Shown: positions 34,358 through 43,762 of the stretch, one piece after another
How the letters are laid out: each line of letters opens with the position of its first letter
Position numbering within the stretch: position 1 is the stretch's first letter
Assembly (NCBI GenBank): GCA_963772065.1
Contig: CAVYVZ010000011.1
Coordinates: forward strand, 1-64,000
DNA: 64,000 nt
Origin: CAVYVZ01 sp963772065
Lineage (GTDB): Bacteria > Acidobacteriota > Vicinamibacteria > Vicinamibacterales > UBA2999
Reading direction: 5' to 3'
Program-made: the position numbers and the translations under genes
The notes under the pieces: model-generated
Databases searched by the model: none
Told to the model about the DNA's origin: nothing
The model's input: only the letters and a program-made list of their open reading frames with translations

Positions 34358-35974
34358 GCTTCGATCGACACGTTGCGATCTCGCACGCCACGGTGCAGCG
34401 GATGATCGACGCGGTCGCGCATCGAGGCGGCGGCGTCGCGCTCTGGCGGCGCGCGACCTACGTCGGCCCCGGCATCGCCCTCGCGTCCTGCGGTGACACG
34501 GCCGGCCCCGACCCGCACGCCGCACAAAACGAGACGGGAACCGTACGAGCGGTAGCGGACTCCGACTTGTCCAACGCGGCATCGCTCCGGTGCCTGCTCG
34601 AAGACCGCGGCCATGTCTTCCGAGGCTTCACCGACGCCGAGGTCATCGCGCACGCCTACCAGGAATGGGGCGACGCGTGCGTGGAACGCTTCGCGGGCGC
34701 GTTCGCGCTCGCCATCTGGGACGAGGTGACTCGTCGCCTCGGTACTGGCCCGGGATCCATTCGGCGTGCGGCCGCTCTGCTTCGCAATCCACGACCGCGG
34801 CATCGTCTTCGGCTCGGAGACGACCCCGCTCCTGCAGGATCCATCCGTGGGGCGTGAATGGCACGCGGAAGCCATTGACGCCTACCTCGCGCTCGGATAC
34901 GTGCCGGCACCCTTCAGCATCTATCGGCGCATCAGCAAGCTCGAGCCCGCGCACATGCTCGTCGTCGAAGGCCGAAGGCTCACCACGCGGCGCTACTGGG
35001 ACGTGTCGGACAGCGCGCACGGCCACGCGACGTTGCGCGAGGCGGTCGACAGGCTCGAAGCGTCGATGCACGCGTCAGTTGCGGCGTCACGCGACGGCTC
35101 GAAGAACTGTGCGCTGATCTCGGGGGGCACGGCGTCGACGGCCCTCGCCGTGATGTTGCCGCGCGGCGACACCGCCGTGACGATCGGCGTCGAGCAGGAC
35201 CCGTCGGATCTGGATCGGGTCTTCCGCACTGCGGCGCACCTCGGGCTGCGCTGCGCGATCGACGTTGCCGCCCCCGATCCCGTCGAGATCGTGCGGCAGC
35301 TGGCCTGCCACTTCGACGAGCCGGCCGCGGATCCGGCAGTCGTGTCCCAGTACGCGGTGTTCGCGGCCGCGCGACGGTATACGCACGCCGCTCTCACAGG
35401 TCATGGCGCCGCGGCCAGCTGCGGACGCGAGCACGCCGGGCCGCTCTTCGACGAGACGTTGCGCCGTCGACTCTACACGCGCCGCTTCGCCGCGCAGGTG
35501 CTCGACGGCCAGCCAATCGCGGGCCGCGCGCATGATGCCTGTGACGCGTTCGCCGAGCATCTCTTCGCGGTGGCGGATCGGACCGCATCCGCGGCAGGCC
35601 TGCGGCTCCGTCACCCGTTCGCGAATCGCGACCTCGCTGCGACGCCGGACGCCGCGCTTCGCCAGGTTGTCGCGCGGCGTCTCCCGGCGTCGCTGCTCCC
35701 GCCCCCGCGCCAGGCCCGTCCGGATCCGAGGTGGCTTTCCAGGACGGTCCAGTCCCTCGTGCCGCATGTGTTGCTCGGGGAACGATTCGACACGCGCGGC
35801 ATCATCAGCCGTCTGGCGCTCCAGGCCTTGTGGACCGAGCATCGGTGCGGTGACCGCGATCACGGGCGCCGGCTGTGGTCGCTCCTGATGCTGGAGTTCT
35901 GGGTCCGTGAATTCATCGACGGCGACGCGGCGGCGCACCCCGCCGGAAACGCCGTTCTCGTGAGGGCAGCCTGA
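34333..35974 (+). CDS. Asparagine-synthetase-like protein with both active sites lost (frame-corrected)
   Basis: About 546 residues. The fold landmarks of AsnB are present (AHRGGGVALWRRAT, AYQEWGDACVERFAGAFALAIWD, LARDPFGVRPLCF, HFDEPAADPAVVSQY, and a C-terminal LLMLEFWVREFID). But the start is VGGIIG, so Cys2 is replaced by Gly, and the PPi loop SGGxDS reads ISGGTASTA, with Ala for Asp. It should neither hydrolyse glutamine nor form an adenylate. An extra G near 34741 (CTCGGTACTGG) breaks the frame; removing it gives RRLVLARDPFGVRP. It sits between a GT4 and an intact AsnB gene (ATG overlapping its stop by one base), so a regulatory or scaffold role with that partner is possible. Confidence 0.78.
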
Positions 35975-37969
35975 TGTGCGGGATCGCGGGGATCGTCGCG
36001 GCCGACCGCCTGCAGGAGGACGAGCATAGGCGCGCCGTGATGATGCGCGACATCATCGCGTATCGCGGCCCGGACGGCGCCGGCCTGCACACTGACGATC
36101 AGGCCGCGCTGGCCCATCGCCGCCTCAGCATCGTGGACCTTGCCGGCGGGCATCAGCCGCTGTCGAACGAGGACGGCAGCATCTGGATCACGTACAACGG
36201 CGAGATCTACAACCACGCTTCCGTGAGGCCGGTGCTCGAAGCCGCGGGGCACCGCTATCGGACCCGGTCGGACACCGAGACGATCGTGCATGCCTACGAG
36301 GAGTGGGGTGACGACTGCGTGCACCGGTTCCGCGGCATGTTTGCGTTTGCGCTCTGGGACGCGCCACGGCGGCGGCTGCTGCTCGCCCGCGATCGGCTCG
36401 GCGTGAAGCCGCTGTACTGGGCCGTCGCCGGAAACCGGCTGCTGTTCGCCTCCGAAATCAAGTCGATACTCGAAAGCGGGCTGATTCAGGCCGTTGCCAA
36501 TCACCGCGTCATTTCGGAAGTGCTGGCGACGCGGTACACGTCGAGTGCCGAGACGCTCTTCGTCGGGATTCAGAAGCTCCTCCCTGGCCATCGTCTGGTC
36601 TTCGAGAACGGCCGCGTGCAGGTGTCGCAGTACCTGGGATCTTCCGCTGGATGGCGCCGACCCGGAGCTCGAGCGGCTGCCGGAGGCGGAGCTGATCGAA
36701 CGCTTTCGCGGTCTTCTCCACGAATCGGTGCGCCTGCGCCTGATGGCCGATGTGCCGCTCGGGATGTTCCTCTCGGGCGGGATCGACAGCAGCGCCGTTG
36801 CCGCGTTGATGGCCGGCGAAATCGATCGCCCCGTCCGGACGTTCTCGGTGGCGTTTGCGGAGCGTGCGTACAGCGAGCTGACCTACGCGCGCGAGGTGGC
36901 GCAGGCGATCGGCGCCGAAGCGTACGAGATCGTCATCGACGACAAGGATTTCTTCGGGGCGCTTCCGCGGCTCGTCTGGCACGAGGACGAGCCGATCGCG
37001 CATCCCTCGAGCGTACCGCTGCACTTCGTGTCGGCGCTTGCACGCGACCACGTCAAGGTCGTGCTGACGGGTGAAGGGAGCGACGAGCTGCTGGCCGGCT
37101 ACGGGAAGTACCCGCGCTCGCTCCTGAACTGGAAGGCGGGAGGGCTCTACGAGCGGATGCTGCCGGCGCCGGCCCGGGCCATGGTCGCCTCGCTGGTGCC
37201 CCGGCTGCCGAGCCGTCTGGGCCGGTACGCGCAGCGCTCGTTCCTCGCGCTCCCGCGCGATCCCGCGGCGATGTTCTTCGACAACTTCGCGGGCATGCCG
37301 CTGCGTCTCCAGCGCGAGCTCCTCGATCCGTCCGTGCTGAACGGTGACCCGTATCTTTCCTCGCTCGAGTACTACGGCCGCCCGTCGACTCCGCTCGGCG
37401 CAAGCGCCGCGGATGGCGTGCTGAACCGGCTCCTCTACACGGACGTGAAGACATATCTCGTCGAGCTCCTGATGAAGCAGGACCAGATGAGCATGTCCAC
37501 TTCAATCGAGAGCCGCGTCCCGTTCCTCGACCATGTGCTCGTGGAGTTCGCTGCGCGCCTTCCCGCGCGCTTGAAGCTGAATGGCTTTATGACCAAGCGC
37601 ATCCTGCGGGAGGCGGTGCGCGGCCTGCTGCCGGAGTCGATTCTCAATCGGCCCAAGATGGGCTTCCCCGTTCCGTTCGCGGCCTGGGTGCAGGGTCCGT
37701 GGGGGCAGGTCGCCGCCGACGTGCTGCTCGACCGTCGCACGCGGGAGCGCGGGCTCACCCGGCCGGCGGCGCTCGCCCGGCTGGTCGAGGCGCATCGCGC
37801 CGGACAGCGCGCGGGCGGCGATGCAATCTGGGCGCTGCTCAACCTCGAACTGTGGTTCCGAACGTTCATCGACGGCGACGGCGTGCAGACGCTCCCATCC
37901 CCCGGGCGGCGCATGCCTGTTCCCGCGGACGTCGTCGATCCGGCGAGCATCGTCGCCCCGACAGGCTAA
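35974..37969 (+). CDS. Asparagine synthetase family protein, AsnB-type 2 (frame-corrected)
   Basis: About 664 residues with intact catalytic sites: MCGIAGIV (Cys2), YRGPDGAGLH, YNGEIYNHA, LARDRLGVKPLYW, and FLSGGIDSSAVAAL. An extra C near 36633 (CAGTACCTGGG) breaks the frame; removal gives SQYWDLPLDGADPELERL, the usual linker between the glutaminase and synthetase domains. The C terminus carries a short extension (MPVPADVVDPASIVAPTG). As with the gene at 31182, amidation of a uronic acid is the more likely role. It is followed 13 bases later by the AlgD-type dehydrogenase, so uronic acid synthesis and amidation are adjacent. Confidence 0.87.
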
Positions 37970-37982
37970 GGAGATATCCCAC

Positions 37983-39299
37983 GTGAAGGTTTCAGTATTC
38001 GGTCTCGGCTACGTCGGCAGCGTCTCCGCCGCGTCGTTCGCCGCCGACGGACACGAGGTCATCGGCGTCGACGTCAACCCGGACAAGGTCGCGGCAATCA
38101 ACGCGGGACGGAGCCCGATCGTGGAGCCGGGTCTCGATGCGCTGCTGAAAGAGGGCACCGACGATCGGCGCCTTCGCGCCACCAGCGACACCGGCGAGGC
38201 GGTGCAGGGCACGGACCTGTCGCTCGTGTGCGTGGGTACGCCGAGCCGCAAGAACGGAAGCCTCGACCTCGGCCACCTCGAACGCGTCTGCGCGCAGATC
38301 GGCGAGGCTCTTCGGCACAAGGAGCCGTATCACGTCGTGGTCGTCCGCAGCACGGTGTTGCCCGGCACGACCCACGACACCGTGATTCCGACGCTGGAAC
38401 AGCACTCGGGAAAGAAGTACGGCGAGGGGTTCGGCGTTGCAGTGAATCCAGAGTTCTTGCGCGAGGGGACCGCCCTCAAGGACTTCCGGCAGCCGCCGCT
38501 CACGCTGGTCGGCCACAACCACGCGGCGGATGCCGTGCCGACGAAGGCACTCTACGACGGCATCGACGCGCCGCTGTTCTCGACCAGCATCCGCGTGGCG
38601 GAGACGATGAAGTACACGAGCAACGCGTGGCACGCGGTGAAGGTCGTATTCGCCAACGAGATCGGCAACCTGTGCAAGCGCGTCGGCGTGGACAGCCACG
38701 AGGTCATGGACATCTTCTGCCAGGATGGGAAGCTCAATCTCTCCTCCTACTATCTGAAGCCCGGCTTCGCGTTCGGCGGCTCGTGCCTGCCAAAGGACAT
38801 CCGCGCCCTGCAGTATCGGGCCAAGGAAGTCGATCTCGAGATGCCGCTCATCAACTCGGTGCTCGGCAGCAACCGCCTTCAGGTGGAGCTTGCGCTCGAC
38901 CGGATCCTCGAGACCGGGCGAAAGAAAATCGGCCTTCTGGGCTTCAGCTTCAAGGCGGGCACGGACGACCTCCGCGAGTCGCCGCTGGTGATCCTCGCCG
39001 AGGCGCTTCTCGGCAAGGGCTGCGAGCTCCGCATCTTCGATCGCAACGTGTCACTGGCCCGCCTGGTGGGTGCGAACAAGCAGTACATCGAGGAGCAGAT
39101 CCCGCACCTCTCACGCCACTTGTGCAGCTCGATCGACGATGTCATCAACGCGTCTGACGTGATCGTGATCGGAAACGGCGCCCCCGAGTTCTCGGAGGCG
39201 GTCATGAGCTGCCGCAGCGATCAGCTGATCATCGATCTCGTTCGGCTGCCGCTGGATTTCAGCAGGCTCCGCGCGAAGTACGACGGCATCTGCTGGTAG
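37983..39299 (+). CDS. algD: GDP-mannose 6-dehydrogenase (AlgD-type)
   Basis: A 438-residue enzyme preceded by an ideal AAGGAG ribosome site. The Rossmann start is VSVFGLGYVGSVSAASFAADGHEVIGVDV. The catalytic cysteine is in FAFGGSCLPKDIRALQYRA, the AlgD form and not the GHC form of UDP-GlcNAc dehydrogenases. SPIVEPGLDALL, CVGTPSRKNGSLDL, RIFDRNVSLARLVGANKQYIEEQIPHL and the terminal DGICW also match Pseudomonas AlgD closely as I remember it. The product GDP-mannuronate is the precursor of alginate-like polymers. UDP-glucose dehydrogenase remains a weaker alternative. Confidence 0.85.
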   Translation: MKVSVFGLGYVGSVSAASFAADGHEVIGVDVNPDKVAAINAGRSPIVEPGLDALLKEGTDDRRLRATSDTGEAVQGTDLSLVCVGTPSRKNGSLDLGHLERVCAQIGEALRHKEPYHVVVVRSTVLPGTTHDTVIPTLEQHSGKKYGEGFGVAVNPEFLREGTALKDFRQPPLTLVGHNHAADAVPTKALYDGIDAPLFSTSIRVAETMKYTSNAWHAVKVVFANEIGNLCKRVGVDSHEVMDIFCQDGKLNLSSYYLKPGFAFGGSCLPKDIRALQYRAKEVDLEMPLINSVLGSNRLQVELALDRILETGRKKIGLLGFSFKAGTDDLRESPLVILAEALLGKGCELRIFDRNVSLARLVGANKQYIEEQIPHLSRHLCSSIDDVINASDVIVIGNGAPEFSEAVMSCRSDQLIIDLVRLPLDFSRLRAKYDGICW

Positions 39300-39300
39300 C

Positions 39301-39906
39301 GTGTTCTTCCGATCGATCTTCGGTTTCTTCCTGACCTGGTGGGGCGCGTTCCTCATGGCCGCGCTCGACACGTCGATGCTGTTCTTCCTGCCGTTCGGCA
39401 TCGACGCGCTCGTGATCTTTCTGTCGGCGCGTGACGGAGATTTGTTCTGGCTGTATCCGCTCCTCGCGACCGCGGGATCTCTCACGGGAGCCGCTGTTAC
39501 CTTCTGGGTCGGACGCAAGGCCGGCGAGCTCGGCATCGAGCGGCTGGTCTCGGCCAGGCGGCTCGAGCGTCTGAAGTGCAAGATCAGCGATGCCGGAGCC
39601 ATCGCGCTGGCCGTTCCGGCACTGTTGCCGCCTCCATTCCCGCTGACCCCGTTCATTCTCACGTGCGGCGCTCTCGACATGAACCGAAGCCGCTTCTTCC
39701 TCACCTTCGGCATCGTGCGCATGCTCCGCTTCGGAGCCGAAGCCGTGTTTGCGCGCATGTACGGGCGAGGCGTGCTTGCGATGTTGAGGTCCGAAGTATT
39801 TCAGACCATTGTCGCCGTCTTCATCGTCGTCGCCGTCATCGGGACCATCGCATCCGGCGTGGTGCTCTGGCGCAGCAGCCATCCCAAGCAGCTCCGAGCG
39901 GCGTAG
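39301..39906 (+). CDS. VTT/DedA-like membrane protein
   Basis: A 201-residue protein starting at a GTG one base after the algD stop. Four or five hydrophobic helices surround the VTT-type core (LATAGSLTGAAVTFWVGRKAGE, then AIALAVPALLPPPFPLTPFILTCGALDM). The family (YqaA/DedA) has roles in undecaprenyl-phosphate or phospholipid flipping across the inner membrane, which would fit recycling of the glycan carrier lipid (inference). Last gene of the polysaccharide region; the neighbour downstream is convergent. Confidence 0.8.
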   Translation: MFFRSIFGFFLTWWGAFLMAALDTSMLFFLPFGIDALVIFLSARDGDLFWLYPLLATAGSLTGAAVTFWVGRKAGELGIERLVSARRLERLKCKISDAGAIALAVPALLPPPFPLTPFILTCGALDMNRSRFFLTFGIVRMLRFGAEAVFARMYGRGVLAMLRSEVFQTIVAVFIVVAVIGTIASGVVLWRSSHPKQLRAA

Positions 39907-39935
39907 CTGCCACTCACTGTTCCAGGTTCCGGTTG

Positions 39936-41376
39936 CTACTTGACGTCCCTCCAGCTTCGTGCCTTCGCAAGGCCGCGGGCGAAGCACGCTTCGGCGCGGA
40001 GCTCCGCGTCGCGGTGCGCCGGCGCCGATACCGGCATCAGGAGCTCGGCGTCCGCGGGGCATTTCACCCGGCGGGGCGGCTCGGAGCGGGGTGACGCGGC
40101 GGCGTAGTAGCGAGCCGCGCCGACGCGCACCCACGCGGGACGGTCGGCCAGCGGTTCCGACACGAGCACCTCGGCTACGGCGCGTCGCACCACGATCTCG
40201 AACTCGCCTTCATCGGCGGCAAGCAGCGGCGGCGCAAGCTCGATGACCGATCCGGTGACGGCGAAGCTCACCCACCAGGACCGGCCGGTTGCATTCCGGA
40301 ATGCCTCAACCGATTCGTACGGCTCGACGCGGATCTGCGGCGCTGACGCAATCGCGAGGGTCGCCGACAAGTCGGCGCGCGCGCGCTGAACGAGGCGATC
40401 CGGGCGCTGATCCCGGCTGACCGGCGCCGCGATCGGCTCGTGTTCCCGGACGGGCTCCGCAACGAGACCAGCTGCCGACGACATGACGGGCTGAACCTGG
40501 AGCCCCGGATAGTACCTGCTGCAGAATCTGCGCGGCGCTCTCCCCGCGCGCCGCGCGCCGGCCGGCCCCAATCACACACATGCCGACCCCATGACCGTAG
40601 CCGCGGCCGGTGAACCGGAACGTTTCGCCGTCCCTCTCGACCGCAAACTGCGTGCTTCGGAGCTCGCGTGCGCCGATCGCCGCTCGAAAATCCTCGCCGG
40701 TGATCTCGTTCGGCCGAAGCCCCTCGAGCCGGATCAGCGTCACGCGGCCGGAGCTGCTGCGCTGCCGGACATCCAGATCGCGCAACGCCCTGCCCTCGAA
40801 CCCCGCGCGACGAAGCGCCTGCTCCACCCGCGTCATGGGCATAGCCACCACCCAGGTCTCTTCCGCGGCATGCACGGCGTCCTCCGCCGCTCTGAGGTAC
40901 GGCACGTCGATGGCGCCGGGCCACACCTGTGACGGCGCCTCGGAGCGGCCACCGCATGACGCCGAATAGAAGACCGCGACGGGCCGGCCCTCGAGCGTCA
41001 GCAGCTGCGAGGCAGTCGTGAGCGCGGCCAGCCGTGATGCGGGCGTCGACGGCCGCAGCACCTGACAATGGGTCTTGTCGCAGAGATCGAACCCGTCGCG
41101 CCGGTGGCGGCCGACATTCGTGACGGCGAACGTGCGGATCGCGATCGCGAGCGCTTCCTGCGCGGCCGCGCCGGCGCGCGGCTCCCCTTCTGCCGCGAGC
41201 ACGCGCGCCACGTAGACCTCCGCCGGCAGCACGACGACGTCCGCCTTCTCGCTCGTGACGATGCGGACACGCACCGTGCGCCCTGCGCTGGCTCGTTCGA
41301 GATCCGCTTCCGATGCGTCTTGCCTGCCCTGCACGCTTGGAATTAGGAAACACACGAAAAACACGAATAGCGGCAT
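39936..41376 (-). CDS. SpoIID/LytB-domain exported protein (frame-corrected)
   Basis: About 479 residues. Signal peptide MPLFVFFVCFLIPSVQG begins at 41376; this start is the first Met before a hydrophobic stretch, although the frame is open to 41430. SpoIID landmarks: VYVARVLAAEGEPRAGAAAQEALAIAIRTFAV, FDLCDKTHCQVLR, FYSASCGGRSEAPSQVW and RGYGHGVGMCVIGAGRRAA. The family contains lytic transglycosylases of the cell wall. A C-terminal region of about 200 residues is not recognised. An extra base at about 40515 (CAGGTAC on the coding strand) breaks the frame; correction gives LQQYYPGLQVQP. The signal peptide is encoded by a repeat element. Confidence 0.82.
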
Positions 41377-41428
41377 TCGGCACGTCGCCTTCCCGTTTCG
41401 TGTGTTTCGTGTCTTTCGTGGTTCCCTC
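41345..41428. repeat. Inverted CGAAA/CACGAA repeat overlapping the start of the SpoIID gene
   Basis: The left arm (41345-41370) is built of ACACGAAA-like units; the right arm (41395-41428) is the complement (TTTCGTGTG, TTTCGTGTC, TTTCGTGG). The units are about 8-9 bases long. The element fills the gap between the hydrolase stop (41427) and the SpoIID gene, and its left arm encodes the first residues of the signal peptide. Confidence 0.8.
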
Positions 41429-42080
41429 ACAGCGGAAGCCCCAGAAAGCGCGCGCTGTGCTCCCAGATGTATGGGAGGCTCGAGACGAGCTGATGGTCGT
41501 CGTCGAGCATGTGCAGCTCCACGTTCCGCCGCGGGCCCGCAAACCGCTCGACCATCTCAGGGTCAACGGATTCGTCGCGGCGGCCCTGGAAGATCTGGAT
41601 GGGAATGTGGAGCGGCGTGGCGAACGGGTCGTATTGCGCGCAGTCTTCGAACAGCGTGTAGTTCACGTGCCGAGGCTCGTCGTAGGCATAGTGAAAGACC
41701 TCCATCGAGCCCTCGCGCTCCCAGGCCTCGACGCGCGCCTCGCCCAGCCCACGCCGCAGGCTCGGGGCGATGTCGAGCGCGGGCGCGAGCAGGATCGACC
41801 GATCGATCCGCCGGTTCGTCGCGGCCGCATGGTATGCCACGAGCGCGCCGAGGCTCGAGCCGAATGCCGCCACGCGCTCGTCGGGCAGCGCGTCGAGCCA
41901 GCGCTCGACGTCGGCAATCATTCGCGAGACGGTGAGCGTCGAGAAGTCGGGCAGGTTGAAGTCCGGACAGAGCAGCTCCACACCATGCGGCGCGAACCGC
42001 TCGGCAAGCCACCGCGCCTTCGTCGACGCGGCGCCGGACGCAAACCCATGGAGGTAGAACACATGCTCCCGCCGCGCCAT
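41427..42080 (-). CDS. Alpha/beta hydrolase (UPF0227/YqiA-like esterase)
   Basis: A 217-residue protein: EHVFYLHGFASGAASTKARWLAERFAPHG at the start, the nucleophile elbow FGSSLGALVAYHAA (GxSxG), an acidic residue in QGRRDESVDPEMV, and the catalytic His in LHMLDDDHQLV. These form the Ser-Asp-His triad of the alpha/beta hydrolase fold. The ATG at 42080 overlaps the stop of the SET-domain gene (TGATG). A longer 363-residue reading frame joining both proteins is an artefact of a frame break upstream. Confidence 0.83.
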   Translation of the reverse strand: MARREHVFYLHGFASGAASTKARWLAERFAPHGVELLCPDFNLPDFSTLTVSRMIADVERWLDALPDERVAAFGSSLGALVAYHAAATNRRIDRSILLAPALDIAPSLRRGLGEARVEAWEREGSMEVFHYAYDEPRHVNYTLFEDCAQYDPFATPLHIPIQIFQGRRDESVDPEMVERFAGPRRNVELHMLDDDHQLVSSLPYIWEHSARFLGLPL

Positions 42081-42500
42081 CAGAGCATCCGCCGGCAGCC
42101 CGGCCGGCAGCGGCACTGGATGGTGTTCTCGCCGTCGGTGTGGTAGTCTGTACGTCAGCTCTTCCCCCGCGTCGATGTTCCGCGCCGCGCGGATCCAGAT
42201 GGTCCGTCCCTGGACCTGGCTGTAGCAGTTCGGCCGGCACGAATGGTTGATGAATCGCGCCAGGTTGCCGCCAACGTTGGCGTCGCGCACCCACCGCCGA
42301 TTCACCGTGAAACACCAGATGCAGCCGTGCTCCAGATACTTCGTTTCGCGCTCGAGGCTTTCCTTGTGATCGATGAGCTCGCCGTCGTAGTCGATAATCC
42401 GCTTGTTCTTGTTGATCGGCTCGACGGCGAATACGCCGTGCCCGTGCAGCTTCGATTTTCGGCGGATGATCCGTGGAGACCCTGGGACACGCACGACCAT
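42080..42500 (-). CDS. SET-domain protein lysine methyltransferase-like (frame-corrected)
   Basis: A 139-residue protein. SET landmarks: KLHGHGVFAVEPINKNKRIIDYDGELIDHKES, then FINHSCRPNCYSQ (the NHSCxPN cofactor and substrate motif), and GEELTY. An inserted base at about 42150, next to GTAC, breaks the frame; without it the protein continues TYDYHTDGENTIQCRCRPGC, giving the post-SET DY and a zinc-binding CxCxxxC tail. Bacterial SET proteins of this short type are known, but the substrate is unknown. The start at 42500 (MVVRVPGSPRI) fits the domain best; 42518 is also possible. Confidence 0.8.
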
Positions 42501-42582
42501 GCGGAGAAAGGATAGCAAACGTGTCGCGGAAAGTTAGTATGATCGGATTTTGCTCAGGGAGCTCATCTCCGGAGGGATGCTC

Positions 42583-43762
42583 GTGCGACATCTCATCGCT
42601 GCAGTGCTGGTTTGCGCCGGCGCATCCATGCTCGGCGCGCAAACGAAGCAGGTCATCACAGTGGGATCAGCATCGAATCTGAATCTGCCGTTCAGCCCCG
42701 CGGTGAAGGCCGACGGCCTCATCTACGTGGCAGGAACCATGTCGCAGGACGGCGGCGACATCAGGGCGCAGACCAAATGGTGCCTCGAGGATCTCGATCG
42801 CACGCTGAAAGCCGCCGGCTCCACGCTGCAGAACGCGGCGTCGATCAATGTCTACCTCAAGAACCAGGGCGACTTCGCCGCAATGAACGAGGTCTACCGA
42901 ACGTTCTTCAAGGAGAACCCGCCGGCCCGCACCACGATTGTCGCGGACCTGGTGATTCCGTCAGGACTCGTCGAGATGTCCGCCGTCGGCATTCCGAGCG
43001 GCGGCGAGCGGGTTGTCGTCCACCCATCCGACTGGGTGAAGTCACCGAATCCGTACAGCTACGGCATCAAATCGGGCAACTCGCTCTTTCTCGCGGGCCT
43101 GGTCTCACGCAACGGCCGGGACAACCAGGTGGTCGAAGGCGACATCGCCACCCAGGTGAAGACGGCCATGGACAATGCCGGAGAGATCCTGAAGGCGGCG
43201 GGCTACTCGTACGCCGACGTCGTGACCGTCCGCAACTACATCACCGACGCCGAAGTACTTCCAGGACATGAACAAGCTGTACCAGGGATACTTCCCCAAG
43301 GATCCGCCCGCGCGCGCAACGGTCGTGGCGCCGCTCGCCGGACCGCAATATCTGTTCGAGACGACGATGGTCGCGGTGAAGGGACCGCGCGAGGCGATCA
43401 CGACCCCGGCCGCGGACGGGACACCCGGCAAACCGAATCCAAACCTGAGCAGCGCGATCAAGATCGGCAACAGGCTGTACCTATCGGGACTGCTCGGCAA
43501 CACGGCCGACAATAAAGGTGACGCCACGGCGCAGACGAAGGAAACGCTCGCGCGCGCGGCCCGCACCTTGAAGGCTGCGGGATTCGACTGGAGCCACGTG
43601 GTCGATGGCGTCGTCTACATCACGAATGTCCAGAACTTCGGTGCGATGAACACGGGATATCGCACGATCTTCACCAAGGATTTTCCGGCGCGCGCAACAG
43701 TCCAGACCGGGCTCGTGGCCCCGGACGGCCTGGTGGAGATCATGTTTACGGCGGTGAAATGA
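42583..43762 (+). CDS. Exported protein with three tandem RidA/YjgF domains (frame-corrected)
   Basis: About 392 residues. Signal peptide (LIAAVLVCAGASMLGAQ), then three RidA-like domains at about 22-135, 145-265 and 280-390. Each has the hydrophobic core GLIYVAGTMSQDGGDIRAQTKWCLEDLDRTLKAAG or a variant, followed by a PPARxTxV-like strand. RidA proteins usually are cytosolic trimers that hydrolyse reactive imines; a secreted fused triplet would make a trimer in one chain. The GTG at 42583 has GGAGG 7 bases before it; the ATG at 42577 is too close to that site. An extra G at 43255 (GAAGTAC) breaks the frame. The end overlaps the radical SAM gene by 4 bases. Confidence 0.8.

Noticed and set aside
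1..39906. Exosortase (XrtA/EpsH) or PEP-CTERM protein in the locus
   Set aside because: I looked for the multi-helix exosortase with its Cys and Arg sites and for PEP-CTERM tails; none is present, so any exosortase lies outside the window.
41427..42518. Fusion of a SET domain with an alpha/beta hydrolase in one 363-residue frame
   Set aside because: A one-base insertion next to GTAC creates the fusion; the corrected frames give two genes with a TGATG overlap and a proper SET C terminus.
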